A stretch of DNA of 15,614 nucleotides from Bacteroidota bacterium (GTDB lineage Bacteria > Bacteroidota > Bacteroidia > Chitinophagales > Chitinophagaceae), in contig JAEWJV010000401.1 in NCBI GenBank assembly GCA_023386395.1, forward strand, positions 1 to 15,614. The letters are read 5' to 3'. Every line of letters starts with the position of its first letter. The first letter of the stretch is position 1. Of this stretch, positions 15,555 to 15,614 are shown one piece after another. Below the pieces are notes generated by a model. It saw nothing but the letters and a program-made list of their open reading frames with translations, was not told where the DNA came from and made no database searches. The translations under genes and the position numbers were made by a program.

Positions 15555-15614
15555 CTAACGCAATACCATCTGCCTGTCTGCATCAAGTCTTATCATAATA
15601 AAGATCATGATGGT
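15555..15614 (-). CDS. Possible 3' end of another minus-strand gene
   Basis: Reading minus from the window edge, a frame is open for 19 codons, ending RLDADRQMVLR and a TAG stop at 15555-15557. It is too short to identify or to prove coding. The 60-base gap to yigZ would fit an upstream gene in the same direction. Confidence 0.25.
   Translation of the reverse strand, partial: TIMIFIMIRLDADRQMVLR

Overview
The window looks like ordinary chromosome from a Bacteroidota bacterium, most likely a Chitinophagaceae-type soil or freshwater organism. The reasons are the low-to-moderate GC content (roughly 40% by eye), starts without clear Shine-Dalgarno sequences, upstream boxes resembling the Bacteroidota -7 element TAnnTTTG, sensor kinases of a type common in that phylum, and several short lipoproteins with lipocalin-like bodies. 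I see no insertion sequence, integrase, tRNA, rRNA or CRISPR array. The genus is inference.

Layout. At the left edge is the cytoplasmic part of a sensor histidine kinase, cut by the window start (1-993). A second kinase follows (1095-3344) with a signal peptide, a TPR-rich periplasmic region, one membrane helix and a nearly identical kinase core. Neither has a response regulator beside it. Next come an isoaspartyl peptidase/L-asparaginase (3450-4379), a Tat-exported Gfo/Idh/MocA-type oxidoreductase (4489-5853) and a small lipocalin-like lipoprotein (6013-6474). The lipoprotein meets, with zero spacing, a convergent lipoprotein carrying an alpha/beta-hydrolase domain (6475-7875).

A divergent intergenic region then leads to a two-gene unit: a small coiled-coil lipoprotein with a TTG start (7995-8579) and, six bases later, a CPA2-type cation/proton antiporter with a universal-stress-protein-like cytoplasmic tail (8586-10709). 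A PaaI-type thioesterase (10780-11196) and a VOC/glyoxalase-fold protein (11267-11671) follow on the same strand. A bacterial lipase-maturation-factor (LMF1-type) membrane protein (11787-13334, minus) is divergent from a phytoene-desaturase/PYROXD2-like FAD oxidoreductase (13430-14866) that also needs a TTG start. Convergent with that is a YigZ/IMPACT-family protein (14886-15494, minus). The last bases may hold the 3' end of another minus-strand gene.

The genes do not form one pathway. Only the lipoprotein-antiporter pair looks tightly coupled. The points most worth a second look are that pair, the bacterial LMF1 homologue, the duplicated kinase core attached to different sensors, the zero-gap convergent stop codons, and the inverted repeats in both divergent intergenic regions. 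I found no clear sign of an undescribed defence or mobile system.
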